Of a DNA stretch of 64,000 nucleotides, positions 1 to 9,137 are shown one piece after another. The stretch spans positions 62,001 through 126,000 of the forward strand of contig CAJXUD010000007.1 in assembly GCA_913061415.1 (NCBI GenBank), written 5' to 3'. Position 1 is the stretch's first letter; each line of letters opens with the position of its first letter. The translations under genes were made by a program, and so were the position numbers. This DNA is from an uncultured Oleispira sp. GTDB taxonomy: Bacteria > Pseudomonadota > Gammaproteobacteria > Pseudomonadales > Oceanobacteraceae. The notes under the pieces are model-generated. The model did not search any database. It was not told the origin of the DNA and saw nothing but the letters and a program-made list of their open reading frames with translations.

Positions 1-1
1 G

Positions 2-1192
2 TTGAATAAGGCTAAAAAAGAACTAAAAGCTCAGCAAAAAATTGCTGACGATCTTAAAGCCAACTTTGACAAAAATGAAAAACGGTTAACCGAAAAAGAA
101 GATCAGTTGCGTTTACGTATTGGTAATTTGGGTGAAATGTTTGGTGTGGTTCGTCAGGTAGCTGATGACTTGAACGGAACGCTGCATACCAGTTTAACCC
201 GTGCAGAAAAACCGGTGCGACTTGCGAATCTTGATAAACTTTCACAAGCAAAAGAATTACCCAACATTAAAGAGCTGCAAGGACTGTGGTTAACCTTACA
301 AGAAGAAATGACGATGTCTGGGCAGGTTAGCCAGTTTAATGCGCCGGTTGTACAAAACGATGGCAGTGAGACCGAGCAGCTTGTGACGCGTATAGGGACT
401 TTTAATGCGATCACCGATAAAGGCTATTTGCGCTTTGACGAAGAAACCGGTCGTTTAATCACCATGGCACGCCAGCCAAGTCATGCAGGCTTGGTAGCGG
501 ATTATTTAGCGGGTACTGCGGGTGAGTTTAAAGCCATTGGCTTGGACCCTACGCGTGGCGCGTTATTGGGCTTAGTATTATCCAATCCCGATTTAATGGG
601 GCGCATTAAGCAAGGTGCGTTAGTGGGGTATATTATTATTGGCTTAGCGACGATTGGTCTGTTATTGGCCGCTTGGCGCTTAATTAGTTTATTTTCAATT
701 CGCAAGAAAGTTGAAGATCAGATTAAACATCTTGATCAGCCTAATCTTAACAATCCTTTAGGGCGTGTGTTAGCAACAGCAGCATCCCTTAAAGACAGTG
801 AGCAAGAGTTAGAAACCTTAGAGCTAAAAATAGACGAAGCCATTTTAAAAGAAGTGCCGCAGTTAGAAAAAGTGCAGTCGATGATTAAATTATTTGCAGC
901 GATCGCCCCGTTGTTAGGGCTGCTGGGTACTGTGACAGGGATGATTGCAACGTTTCAGGCGATCACTAATTTTGGTACTGGCGATCCTAAGTTAATGGCC
1001 GGTGGTATTTCTCAGGCCTTGATTACTACGGTATTAGGTTTGGTTGCTGCGATTCCATTATTGCTGTCGCATAATTTAGTGAGCAGTCAGAGTAAACGTT
1101 TGGTGCAGATTCTTGACGAGCAAGCAGCCGGTTTAATTGCAACTGCGATGGAAGCGCGCAATGCGTTATCGTCAACAAAGAAAGATAAGTAA
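2..1192 (+). CDS. MotA/TolQ/ExbB proton channel family protein (long, TtpC-like component of a TonB2-type system); 5' end probably truncated by the window edge
   Basis: C-terminal ExbB/TolQ core (LFAAIAPLLGLLGTVTGMIATFQAI..GGISQALITTVLGLVAAIPLLL) after a coiled-coil N-terminal region; no signal peptide visible, ORF begins at window position 2. Confidence 0.88.
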   Translation: MNKAKKELKAQQKIADDLKANFDKNEKRLTEKEDQLRLRIGNLGEMFGVVRQVADDLNGTLHTSLTRAEKPVRLANLDKLSQAKELPNIKELQGLWLTLQEEMTMSGQVSQFNAPVVQNDGSETEQLVTRIGTFNAITDKGYLRFDEETGRLITMARQPSHAGLVADYLAGTAGEFKAIGLDPTRGALLGLVLSNPDLMGRIKQGALVGYIIIGLATIGLLLAAWRLISLFSIRKKVEDQIKHLDQPNLNNPLGRVLATAASLKDSEQELETLELKIDEAILKEVPQLEKVQSMIKLFAAIAPLLGLLGTVTGMIATFQAITNFGTGDPKLMAGGISQALITTVLGLVAAIPLLLSHNLVSSQSKRLVQILDEQAAGLIATAMEARNALSSTKKDK

Positions 1193-1194
1193 TT

Positions 1195-1701
1195 ATGTTA
1201 GCTTGGCTTTTTGACTTTCTTGATCGTGGCGGCCCTGTGCTTTATGGCATTTTGGTTGTGTGCGTAATGTTGTGGACGTTGATATTAGAACGCTTGTGGT
1301 TCTTTTATCGCACGATGCCGAGCCGAATTAAAAACTATCGTCAAACCTGGGCTGATAGAAGCGATCGTAATTCTTGGACCGCACGACACATTCGTCATTA
1401 TATGATTAGCCAGTTTAAATTAGAAACTCAGACTTGGTTGTCGTTTATTACGCTATTAATTGCTATTTGTCCTTTGCTGGGTTTGCTCGGCACCGTAACA
1501 GGAATGATCAGCGTTTTTGATGTGCTGGCCATTACCGGTACGGGTAATGCGCGCGCCATGGCCGCAGGAATTTCTAAAGCGACTTTGCCAACGATGGCGG
1601 GTTTGTTGGTTGCGCTGACGGGCTTGTATTTTAAAACGCGCTTCCAGCGACTTTCGCAACAAGGTCATCAGCGTTTGGCTGATATTCTTATTACCGATTA
1701 A
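1195..1701 (+). CDS. exbB: ExbB-type biopolymer transport protein
   Basis: ICPLLGLLGTVTGMISVFD...MAAGISKATLPTMAGLLVAL motif; 2 bp after the upstream ExbB-like ORF. Confidence 0.9.
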   Translation: MLAWLFDFLDRGGPVLYGILVVCVMLWTLILERLWFFYRTMPSRIKNYRQTWADRSDRNSWTARHIRHYMISQFKLETQTWLSFITLLIAICPLLGLLGTVTGMISVFDVLAITGTGNARAMAAGISKATLPTMAGLLVALTGLYFKTRFQRLSQQGHQRLADILITD

Positions 1702-1759
1702 TCGCTTAATTTACAGTTTGAGCTAAACAGTTACTGATCGACAGTAATGGATTTTATTT

Positions 1760-2173
1760 ATGAGCAGAAGACGACATACCGCGACAGAGACTGATGAGAG
1801 CGATATCGACATCACCCCGATGCTGGATATTGTATTTATCATGCTGATCTTTTTTATTGTGACGACTTCTTTTGTAAAAGAGTCGGGGGTTACTGTAAGC
1901 CGTCCGAGTGCAGAAACCGCGGTGCAGCAAAAAGGCAGCAATATCCTGGTCGCCATTCGCCCTAATGGTGAGATTTGGATTGATCGTCGCTCTATTGATG
2001 TACGTGCTGTGCGTGCCAATATTGAACGACTTAAAGCTGAAAACCCTCAAGGTGCCGTTATTATTCAAGCGGATGAGTATTCTAATACCGGCCTGCTGGT
2101 TAAAGTAATGGATCAAGTACGCTTAGCCGGTGTGAGCAATATTTCTATTTCTGCTGAAATTTCAGGTAGCTAG
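1760..2173 (+). CDS. exbD: ExbD/TolR family biopolymer transport protein
   Basis: DIDITPMLDIVFIMLIFFIVTTSFVKE transmembrane/Asp motif. Confidence 0.92.
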   Translation: MSRRRHTATETDESDIDITPMLDIVFIMLIFFIVTTSFVKESGVTVSRPSAETAVQQKGSNILVAIRPNGEIWIDRRSIDVRAVRANIERLKAENPQGAVIIQADEYSNTGLLVKVMDQVRLAGVSNISISAEISGS

Positions 2174-2177
2174 TTTA

Positions 2178-2795
2178 ATGAAACTTATTTTAGCGTTTCT
2201 GTGTTCGGTTATTGTGACAGGCAGTATTTTTGCTGTGATGAGCAGTATGGTGAGTAGCGACGGTGCGCAAAATAATAATCAAGGCGAGCAAACCGTTATT
2301 GATTTTATTCGCTTAAAACAAGATAGCGAAAGCCGCACTAAGCAGCGTGATAAAAAAGAACCCCCAAAACCTAAAAAACCTCCAATGCCTCCCGAGCAAG
2401 CTTCGCAGCAAAATACGCCGATGAAGCAAATTGCGATGCGCATGCCGAACATTACCCCGGACTTATCGTTAGCCAATAAAAGTTTATTGGGTGATGCACA
2501 AGTCGGTATGGGCTTTGGTGATGGCGACGTTATTCCTTTAGTGCGGATGCCTGCTCAATATCCTAGCAAAGCGAAGCGCCGCAATATTGAAGGTTTTGTC
2601 AAAGCGCGCCTAGAAGTTAATGCTCAAGGCACTGTTGATTCAGTAGAGATTGTGGATGCTAAACCACGAGGGGTATTTGAACGTTCAGCGATTCGTGCGC
2701 TGTATAAATATAAGTTCAAGCCTCAGATTGTAGACGGTAAACCTCAACCACAAACGGTCACACAAACGCTTGAATACTCTTTGGGTAAGGATTAA
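2178..2795 (+). CDS. tonB: TonB family energy transducer
   Basis: N-terminal TM, Pro/Lys-rich segment, C-terminal TonB domain (VRMPAQYPSKAKRRNIEGFVKARLEVNAQGTVDSVEIV). Confidence 0.92.
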   Translation: MKLILAFLCSVIVTGSIFAVMSSMVSSDGAQNNNQGEQTVIDFIRLKQDSESRTKQRDKKEPPKPKKPPMPPEQASQQNTPMKQIAMRMPNITPDLSLANKSLLGDAQVGMGFGDGDVIPLVRMPAQYPSKAKRRNIEGFVKARLEVNAQGTVDSVEIVDAKPRGVFERSAIRALYKYKFKPQIVDGKPQPQTVTQTLEYSLGKD

Positions 2796-2798
2796 TTA

Positions 2799-4112
2799 AT
2801 GGTTCATTCTTACTGCTTAAAACCTAGCAACAACTCAAGCCTTTCTGCTTTTTTTGTTTCTATATCGTCATTTTTGATGGCATTGGCACTGACACTTGTT
2901 TTTGCCTTATCTCCAATGATGGCTCATGCTAAAACGCCCAGCCAATCTTTATCGCCAAAAACATATCAAAAGCTGAATGATATTCAGGGGCTATTAGCTG
3001 AGAGCAAATTTGCTGAGGTAGAAGAGGAACTTAAAGATTTAGAAGAAAATCTTAATCCTGGTTTTGGTTTGGCGCTTACCTATCAAACTCATGCGCAATT
3101 ATTTTTAGCCCAAGAAAATAGCCCAAAAGCGCTGGAGTATTTTAATAAAGCTTTGGCGTTAGAAGCGTTAAAGTCGACTCAGGCCGTATCGTTAGCCACC
3201 AATGTTGCACAGCTTTATTTAGCCAATAGCCAAGTGGAAGAGGCGATTGGCGTTTTGCAATCACGCATCGAAGCCGCTGAACAAGAGAAGCCAGGGTCGA
3301 CGATTGCGATGGCATATATTTCTTTGGGTTCTTCTTATCAATTAAAGCAGGACTTTGCGAACGCCATTATTTGGTTGCGCCAAGGTATTGAGCGAGCCAA
3401 GATTCCAAGAGAAAATTGGTTGCAGATGTTGATGGCGGCTCATTATCAATTACAACAGTATGCTGAAGCGGTTGTGGTTATTGATCAGCTGATTACGATT
3501 AATGAGCAAAAAGAAGAATACTGGTTACAGCAAGCGTCACTGTACCAGATGATGAATAAGCCAAAAGATGCGCTTAATGTATTACAGTTGGCGAATGTGC
3601 GTAATGTTTTGGTCAAAGAGGATGGGCTGATTAGTCTAGTTCAGTTGCTCATTACTGAAGGCGTACCAGAACGTGCGGGGCGAATTTTGCTAGCGCTTTT
3701 GGAGAATCAAAAGATTGAGCTGACGGATGATAACTGGACGTTATTAGCGTCTGCTTGGTTGCAAAGTCGGGAGCGTTCTCTTGCGATTGCGGCTTTTATA
3801 AAAGCGGCTGACGCTAGCCAAGCATCAGCAAATAAGAAGGATGCGGCAAATTTATATTTCCGCAGTGCGCAGCTGCAGTTTGATGAATCTGATTTTAACG
3901 GCGCTATCGCAAGCTTTGCTAAGGCAAGGGAGCTTGGGCTTGGTAGTAAGCAAACTGGAATCAGTCTGTTAATGCAGGGGAATGCGTATTTTGAGCTTGA
4001 GGATTATAGCAATGCAAAGGTCTATTTTTCTAAGGCGCTACAAGAACCGAGTTCGACGAACAGTGCTAAAGCATGGTTAGAATATATGGAGCAGTTGGAG
4101 TTGTTGGATTAG
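2799..4112 (+). CDS. TPR repeat protein of the TonB2-type operon
   Basis: Repeated TPR-like helices (SPKALEYFNKALALE; AIASFAKARELG; AKVYFSKALQEP), N-terminal signal peptide, 3 bp after tonB. Confidence 0.85.
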   Translation: MVHSYCLKPSNNSSLSAFFVSISSFLMALALTLVFALSPMMAHAKTPSQSLSPKTYQKLNDIQGLLAESKFAEVEEELKDLEENLNPGFGLALTYQTHAQLFLAQENSPKALEYFNKALALEALKSTQAVSLATNVAQLYLANSQVEEAIGVLQSRIEAAEQEKPGSTIAMAYISLGSSYQLKQDFANAIIWLRQGIERAKIPRENWLQMLMAAHYQLQQYAEAVVVIDQLITINEQKEEYWLQQASLYQMMNKPKDALNVLQLANVRNVLVKEDGLISLVQLLITEGVPERAGRILLALLENQKIELTDDNWTLLASAWLQSRERSLAIAAFIKAADASQASANKKDAANLYFRSAQLQFDESDFNGAIASFAKARELGLGSKQTGISLLMQGNAYFELEDYSNAKVYFSKALQEPSSTNSAKAWLEYMEQLELLD

Positions 4113-4144
4113 TTGCTGAGTTGCTTGTGAAATAGTTGCTGAAA

Positions 4145-4170
4145 AACCTCAGGTATTAATACCTGAGGTT
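4145..4170. terminator. Perfect palindrome aacctcaggtattaatacctgaggtt, probable bidirectional terminator
   Basis: 26-bp perfect inverted repeat between convergent genes, flanked by A- and T-rich tracts. Confidence 0.75.
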
Positions 4171-4204
4171 CGCTTTTAAACTGACTGCTCAGTTTTTCAA
4201 TTTA

Positions 4205-4444
4205 CTACTCGGCGCTTGCCGAGGTATTCTCTTCTCGTAAAAGATCAACTAAGCCGACGACTTTATCGTTCCAAGCTTGGCGCTCAGATTCTAGCTTGGC
4301 ATTTTCTTCCTTTAACGCATTGTTTTGTTCTTCTAGATCGCTATTACGCTGTTTCTCTTCTTCTATTTCTAGATTTAAAAGTTCCATTGTTTCTAACGTT
4401 GTTTGAATCTTTGCTTCTAGAGTGGCTAATAATTCTAAGCTCAT
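4205..4444 (-). CDS. zapB: Cell division protein ZapB-like coiled coil (start set at internal Met of the 99-aa ORF)
   Basis: [34 protein letters not shown] resembles the ZapB N-terminus ([34 protein letters not shown]). Confidence 0.8.
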   Translation of the reverse strand: MSLELLATLEAKIQTTLETMELLNLEIEEEKQRNSDLEEQNNALKEENAKLESERQAWNDKVVGLVDLLREENTSASAE

Positions 4445-4600
4445 GTGTCTATTTACCTCTTTTGTCTTCGTATTGGCTGTGTTGTTTGTACTTTTAAAAA
4501 TCATGAATATGACAATGTTTTCGCGAATAAGTTTAACACTTGTTCGTCATTTTGGCAGAGCAAACTTCACATATTCAACTTTATTGTCATCCAGCAGGTT

Positions 4601-5425
4601 TTAAACTTTCGTTAGATCAAAATCCGACCAAATTGGTGCGTGGTCAGACGGTTTTTCCATACCGCGAATATCATAGCTAATACCTGCTGCGGTACAGGCT
4701 TCGGTCAAAGCAGGGGTTGTTAAAATGTGATCGATGCGCAGCCCTCGCTTGGGTTCATCGGCAAAACCTTTTGAGCGGTAATCAAACCAGCTGAATTGGT
4801 CGTTGCTAGTTGGATAATGCTTACGGTAAGTATCGGTTAAGTTTCTTGAAAGTAAATCTTGATACCATTCACGCTCAATGGGTAAGAATGAGCATTTTTT
4901 GGTTTTTAACCAGCGCTTACGATTCGGTTCGCCAATACCAATGTCGGTATCTTCTGGTGATATGTTCATATCGCCCATTAGTAAAATATTGTCAGCGTCT
5001 TTTAATTCGTTATCTAGGTAGTTATTGAGGTCGACATAAAACTTAGCTTTCGCGGGAAATTTAGTTTCATGAACTTCACTTTCCCCTTGTGGGAAGTAGC
5101 CATTTAAAACGTCAATGATTTTGCCATCGATGTCATAGCGGCAGTGTATTAGGCGTTTTTGATCATCTTCGCTATCGCTAGGGAAGCCTTTTTGTACAAA
5201 GATAGGTTTGCTTTTGGAAACGAGCGCAACGCCGTAGTGGCTTTTTTGGCCAAAGTATTCAACGTGCCAACCAATGGATTCTACATCGGCTAATGGAAAA
5301 GATTCATCGTGAACCTTGGTTTCTTGTAAGCCCATGACTTCTGGGTCTAGTTGTTCTTTGATGGCTTCGAGCTGATGTTGACGGGCACGGATGCCGTTGA
5401 TGTTGAAGCTAATGAAACGCGTCAT
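4601..5425 (-). CDS. xthA: Exodeoxyribonuclease III
   Basis: [56 protein letters not shown] motifs of the EEP nuclease family. Confidence 0.9.
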   Translation of the reverse strand: MTRFISFNINGIRARQHQLEAIKEQLDPEVMGLQETKVHDESFPLADVESIGWHVEYFGQKSHYGVALVSKSKPIFVQKGFPSDSEDDQKRLIHCRYDIDGKIIDVLNGYFPQGESEVHETKFPAKAKFYVDLNNYLDNELKDADNILLMGDMNISPEDTDIGIGEPNRKRWLKTKKCSFLPIEREWYQDLLSRNLTDTYRKHYPTSNDQFSWFDYRSKGFADEPKRGLRIDHILTTPALTEACTAAGISYDIRGMEKPSDHAPIWSDFDLTKV

Positions 5426-5610
5426 AGTAGTCTCTTAAAATATCTTAACGATCATAATCGGAATAAATTGTTAACCTGATTCTATCAGTTCAAATAGTTT
5501 AAAACACGCACAACTGTCTATTGTTACGGGTCTGCAGCATAGATTACACCCGCATAACTGGGTAGGATGTGACTTACTTTTTGTTTTGCTTATTTTGATG
5601 GTAATTTTGT

Positions 5611-6468
5611 ATGTGGCGGTTAGTAGCAGTATCGATTATTTGGGCGTTTTCATTTGGTTTAATTAAGGGGAAGCTGACGGGGCTTGATTCAGGTTTGGTG
5701 GCGAGCATTCGTCTTATCTTATGCTTTCTATGCTTTATGCCGTTTATCTTTAAGGTTTCGCAGTACAAAATGCGATTTCGCTTAGCCTTATTAGGCATCG
5801 TGCAATTTGGCATTATGTACTTGGCGTATATAAAATCTTATCAGTATTTGCCGGGATATTTGGTGGCGGTATTTACTATTTTCACCCCTTTTTATGTTAT
5901 AGCGCTCAATACTCTATTTGATAAATCCAGCCGTGATTCTCGTCAGTTGGCATTATCGTTGGCGGCTGTTGTGATAAGCATTGCAGGGGCTGCGGTGATT
6001 GTTTTTAAAACCCCAGGGCAGGAAGAGTATTTGATCGGCTTTTTGATTTTGCAGAGTGCGAATATTGCTTTTGCGATTGGGCAGTGGAATTATCAACGCT
6101 GGGCTGATCAAGGTAGCAATGCTGGCAATATGGCTTGGATGTATTTGGGCGCTGCTGCGTTTGCTAGCTTAGTGACGTTCCCGCAACTTGATATGAGTGA
6201 AGTTGTGGTGAGCAACGAGCAGATTGGTGTATTGCTGTATTTAGGTATTATTGCCTCGGGCTTGTGCTTTTATTTATGGAACAGCGGCAGTAAGCAAGTG
6301 ACGCCGGCAACGCTGGCAGTGATGAATAATGGTTATATTCCGGTCGCGGTGGTTGCCTCTATTGTATTGTTTTCTGAAGAAGCGAATTTATTGCGATTGG
6401 TTATAGGTGGAGGATTAATTCTTCTTTCTGTGGTTATTTCTTACCGCACTTCTTACAGCACGTCTTAA
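5611..6468 (+). CDS. EamA/DMT family transporter
   Basis: Roughly ten hydrophobic helices in the DMT pattern (IIWAFSFGLIKGKL ... VASIVLFSEEANLLRLVIGGGLILLSVV). Confidence 0.85.
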   Translation: MWRLVAVSIIWAFSFGLIKGKLTGLDSGLVASIRLILCFLCFMPFIFKVSQYKMRFRLALLGIVQFGIMYLAYIKSYQYLPGYLVAVFTIFTPFYVIALNTLFDKSSRDSRQLALSLAAVVISIAGAAVIVFKTPGQEEYLIGFLILQSANIAFAIGQWNYQRWADQGSNAGNMAWMYLGAAAFASLVTFPQLDMSEVVVSNEQIGVLLYLGIIASGLCFYLWNSGSKQVTPATLAVMNNGYIPVAVVASIVLFSEEANLLRLVIGGGLILLSVVISYRTSYSTS

Positions 6469-6598
6469 CGAACTTATTACTGAACTTATTCCTGAACTTG
6501 GATCGTCAGTGACAATAACAATAAAAACAACAGTGCTGCGTAAAGCGGCCTACCAATGTTAGTATTAAATTAATTATTTTCGGTAAAGTTGCCTACTT

Positions 6599-8455
6599 AT
6601 GTCAAAGAGCCTTATGTTTTTAAAGAAGCCTACACACACGCTATTACCTATCGCCATTTCTTTTGCTAGCTTATCCATGTCATCTGCTTGGTCAGACAGC
6701 AGTGTAGAGCTTGATGCCCAGGTGGTGAGTGGTCGACTTTATGCCAATCCTGTTTCAGCCGCGGCGTTTAATGTAACGGTACTCGAACAGGCAGACTTGC
6801 AAAGACTGCCCGTTAATAATGTCGTGGATGCACTGGAGTATGTTTCGGGCATTGATGTACGTAAGCGTGGCATTTCTGGTATTCAAGCCGATGTGGGTAT
6901 TCGTGGCAGCACTTATGAGCAGACCCTTGTTTTGCTGGATGGCGTTCGTATGAATGATCCACAAACAGGGCATCACAATTTTGATTTGCCAATTGCATTT
7001 GAAGATATTGAACGCATCGAGATTGTTAAAGGCCCTGGCGCCGCGCAATATGGTCCAAGCTCAAATGGCGGTGTGATTAACATTGTTAGTCGCAAAGAAA
7101 TCATTACTGAGTCTGGTCGTAACGCTAAAGTAAATGTGCAACGCGGTAGTTATGACTACGAACGTTACGCCTTGAGTCTAGCGAAGACGGAAGGGGCTTA
7201 CAGTCAGTTTTTAAGTGCTTATCATTCGGCGTCAGATTCTTATATTCGCGATGAAGCGCTGGATTCTCGCCAAGGGCAAGGCAGTTATCGCGTTGTGCAT
7301 CAAGGCGAGAAAACTATGACACAGGTTGCATTTGGTTATGTTGAGAAGGACTTTGGGGCGTATCGTTTTTATGTTGATACCGATGCACAGTCTAGAGAAA
7401 GCACTTCTCAGCGTCATGGCTATGGTATTCATCAATACCGTTTAGATAATGGCAGTCAGATTGAAGCAAGCTTAAATTGGCGCAATCACTTTGATGAATA
7501 TGTATATTCACCTACTTCCGCTGCAAACGAGCATGAAACAGAAGCACTGCAGTCTCGCTTAACTTTCACTCATGGCTCATTCGTGACAGGGCTAGAATAC
7601 AATCAAGAAAACATGGACAGTAATCGTGATGGTCGTAAGGGTCGTCACTTTGCTAGTGCTTTTGTTAACCATAAGCAATTGATCGGTGCCAATATAAGCC
7701 TTACGGGTAACCTTTCTTATGTTGATTATGATAGTGAAGAGCAGTTTGTATTGCCGGTAATTGGCATTGATGCGCTTATTTCTGAAAATGTAGAAGTGTA
7801 TGCCAATGCTGGGCAGTCGGTTAGAACGCCAACACTGAATGATTTATTTTTGAATATGCCGGGGCGCGACTTAGGCTCAGCCGATCTTGAACTTGAGAGA
7901 ACGGATAGTGCAGAGATAGGCGTTCGATTAAATTCTAGCGATATTAATATCACCGCCAGTATCTTTTATAAAGACACTCAGGATGCGATTGATTTTACTA
8001 AGTCACAATCTGAAGTCACTGCCAATTCTGCGCATATTGCTCGTAACTACGGCAATAATGAAACCAAGGGTTTTGATGTTGAATTTGACGCTTCCGCTTT
8101 TGCGGCTATGCGCATGGGTATGAATACGTTAAAGCTAACCCATACGCGGTTGATTCAAACGATTGAAACGGATTTCGCCGTTCTGAAAAATACGGACGGA
8201 CAGCTGCAAAATCAAACGGCGTTGCACGCAGGGTTTGATTTCTATAATAATTATTCGCTGCTCACGACTTATAAATATGAAAGCCGTTTTGATAGTGACG
8301 ATTATGAAATCTTAGATTTACGCTTAGCTTATGAAGATAATAACTTAACCGTCGCGCTAGCAGGGTCTAACTTATTAGACGCCGAGTATGTTGATGCGGG
8401 CTTTGTTGAAGTAGCCGGTCCGGCCTTAATTCTTGAAATTGGTTACCAGCTGTAA
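6599..8455 (+). CDS. TonB-dependent outer membrane receptor (BtuB/FepA-like plug and barrel)
   Basis: Plug motifs VVDALEYVSGIDVRKRG, LVLLDGVRMNDPQTGHH, IERIEIVKGPGAAQYGPSSNGGVINIVS; C-terminal beta strand ending in an aromatic-rich motif. Confidence 0.92.
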   Translation: MSKSLMFLKKPTHTLLPIAISFASLSMSSAWSDSSVELDAQVVSGRLYANPVSAAAFNVTVLEQADLQRLPVNNVVDALEYVSGIDVRKRGISGIQADVGIRGSTYEQTLVLLDGVRMNDPQTGHHNFDLPIAFEDIERIEIVKGPGAAQYGPSSNGGVINIVSRKEIITESGRNAKVNVQRGSYDYERYALSLAKTEGAYSQFLSAYHSASDSYIRDEALDSRQGQGSYRVVHQGEKTMTQVAFGYVEKDFGAYRFYVDTDAQSRESTSQRHGYGIHQYRLDNGSQIEASLNWRNHFDEYVYSPTSAANEHETEALQSRLTFTHGSFVTGLEYNQENMDSNRDGRKGRHFASAFVNHKQLIGANISLTGNLSYVDYDSEEQFVLPVIGIDALISENVEVYANAGQSVRTPTLNDLFLNMPGRDLGSADLELERTDSAEIGVRLNSSDINITASIFYKDTQDAIDFTKSQSEVTANSAHIARNYGNNETKGFDVEFDASAFAAMRMGMNTLKLTHTRLIQTIETDFAVLKNTDGQLQNQTALHAGFDFYNNYSLLTTYKYESRFDSDDYEILDLRLAYEDNNLTVALAGSNLLDAEYVDAGFVEVAGPALILEIGYQL

Positions 8456-8964
8456 TGAGTGATTTTATTCCTTCTGAAAATAGAACCCAAAGAATCATCA
8501 TTGCAGATTATTATAATGTGATTGATTCAAGCGCCATCGTAGAGCTGATGGATCAATACGCACAAGACAAAATGGGCGGTGGTGTGAGTCTGCCAGATTC
8601 TGTTAAGACGGCCTTAGTACCCGCCATGGCCAATGTGCCCGGAGCATTTACCGTATTAGCATTGATTGAAGGTAAGCCAGCAGGCCTGATTAATTGCTTC
8701 ATGGGCTTCTCAACGTTTAAAGCCAAGCCGCTAATTAACATTCATGATGTGATTGTTTTATCTGAGTATCGCGGACGTAAATTGAGCCAGTTGATGCTAG
8801 AAAAAGTTGAAGCGGTGGCGCGGGAGCGGGGCTGCTGCAAGTTGACGCTTGAAGTATTGCAGGGCAATAAAATTGCGCAGAATGCTTATTTGAAGTTTGG
8901 GTTTAGTGGGTATGAACTGGACCCTGAAATGGGCGGTGCTTCTTTTTGGCAGAAGGCTCTTTAG
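8455..8964 (+). CDS. GNAT family N-acetyltransferase
   Basis: HDVIVLSEYRGRKLSQLMLEKVEAVARERGCCKLTLEVLQGNKIAQNAYLKFGF; start overlaps stop of the receptor gene (TAATG). Confidence 0.9.
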   Translation: MSDFIPSENRTQRIIIADYYNVIDSSAIVELMDQYAQDKMGGGVSLPDSVKTALVPAMANVPGAFTVLALIEGKPAGLINCFMGFSTFKAKPLINIHDVIVLSEYRGRKLSQLMLEKVEAVARERGCCKLTLEVLQGNKIAQNAYLKFGFSGYELDPEMGGASFWQKAL

Positions 8965-9003
8965 GCTTGCCCTCCTGGCTTTAAGATAGTTAAAAGATAA
9001 TTT

Positions 9004-9128
9004 ACCACCGAGGCACCGAGGCGCTTCGCTGCACCGAGGGAGAACAAGAAAATATTAAGAAGTAAGGGCGGAGTATTAGTCCTTTTCTTGCTCATTGCTT
9101 TTCTCGGTGTTCTCGGTGCCTCGGTGGT
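9004..9128. repeat. Long imperfect inverted-repeat intergenic element (17-bp perfect arms accaccgaggcaccgag / ctcggtgcctcggtggt)
   Basis: Read directly: arms at 9004-9020 and 9112-9128, about 91 bp spacer. Confidence 0.8.
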
Positions 9129-9137
9129 GAACCGCTT

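Noticed and set aside
4216-4604. Plus-strand hydrophobic ORFs (93 aa, 60 aa) opposite zapB
   Set aside because: Antisense to a good ZapB match; hydrophobicity arises from the reverse complement of Glu/Lys-rich coiled-coil codons.
6469-6598. Cobalamin riboswitch upstream of the BtuB-like receptor
   Set aside because: The leader is short and no B12-box-like sequence or extended structure was recognised.
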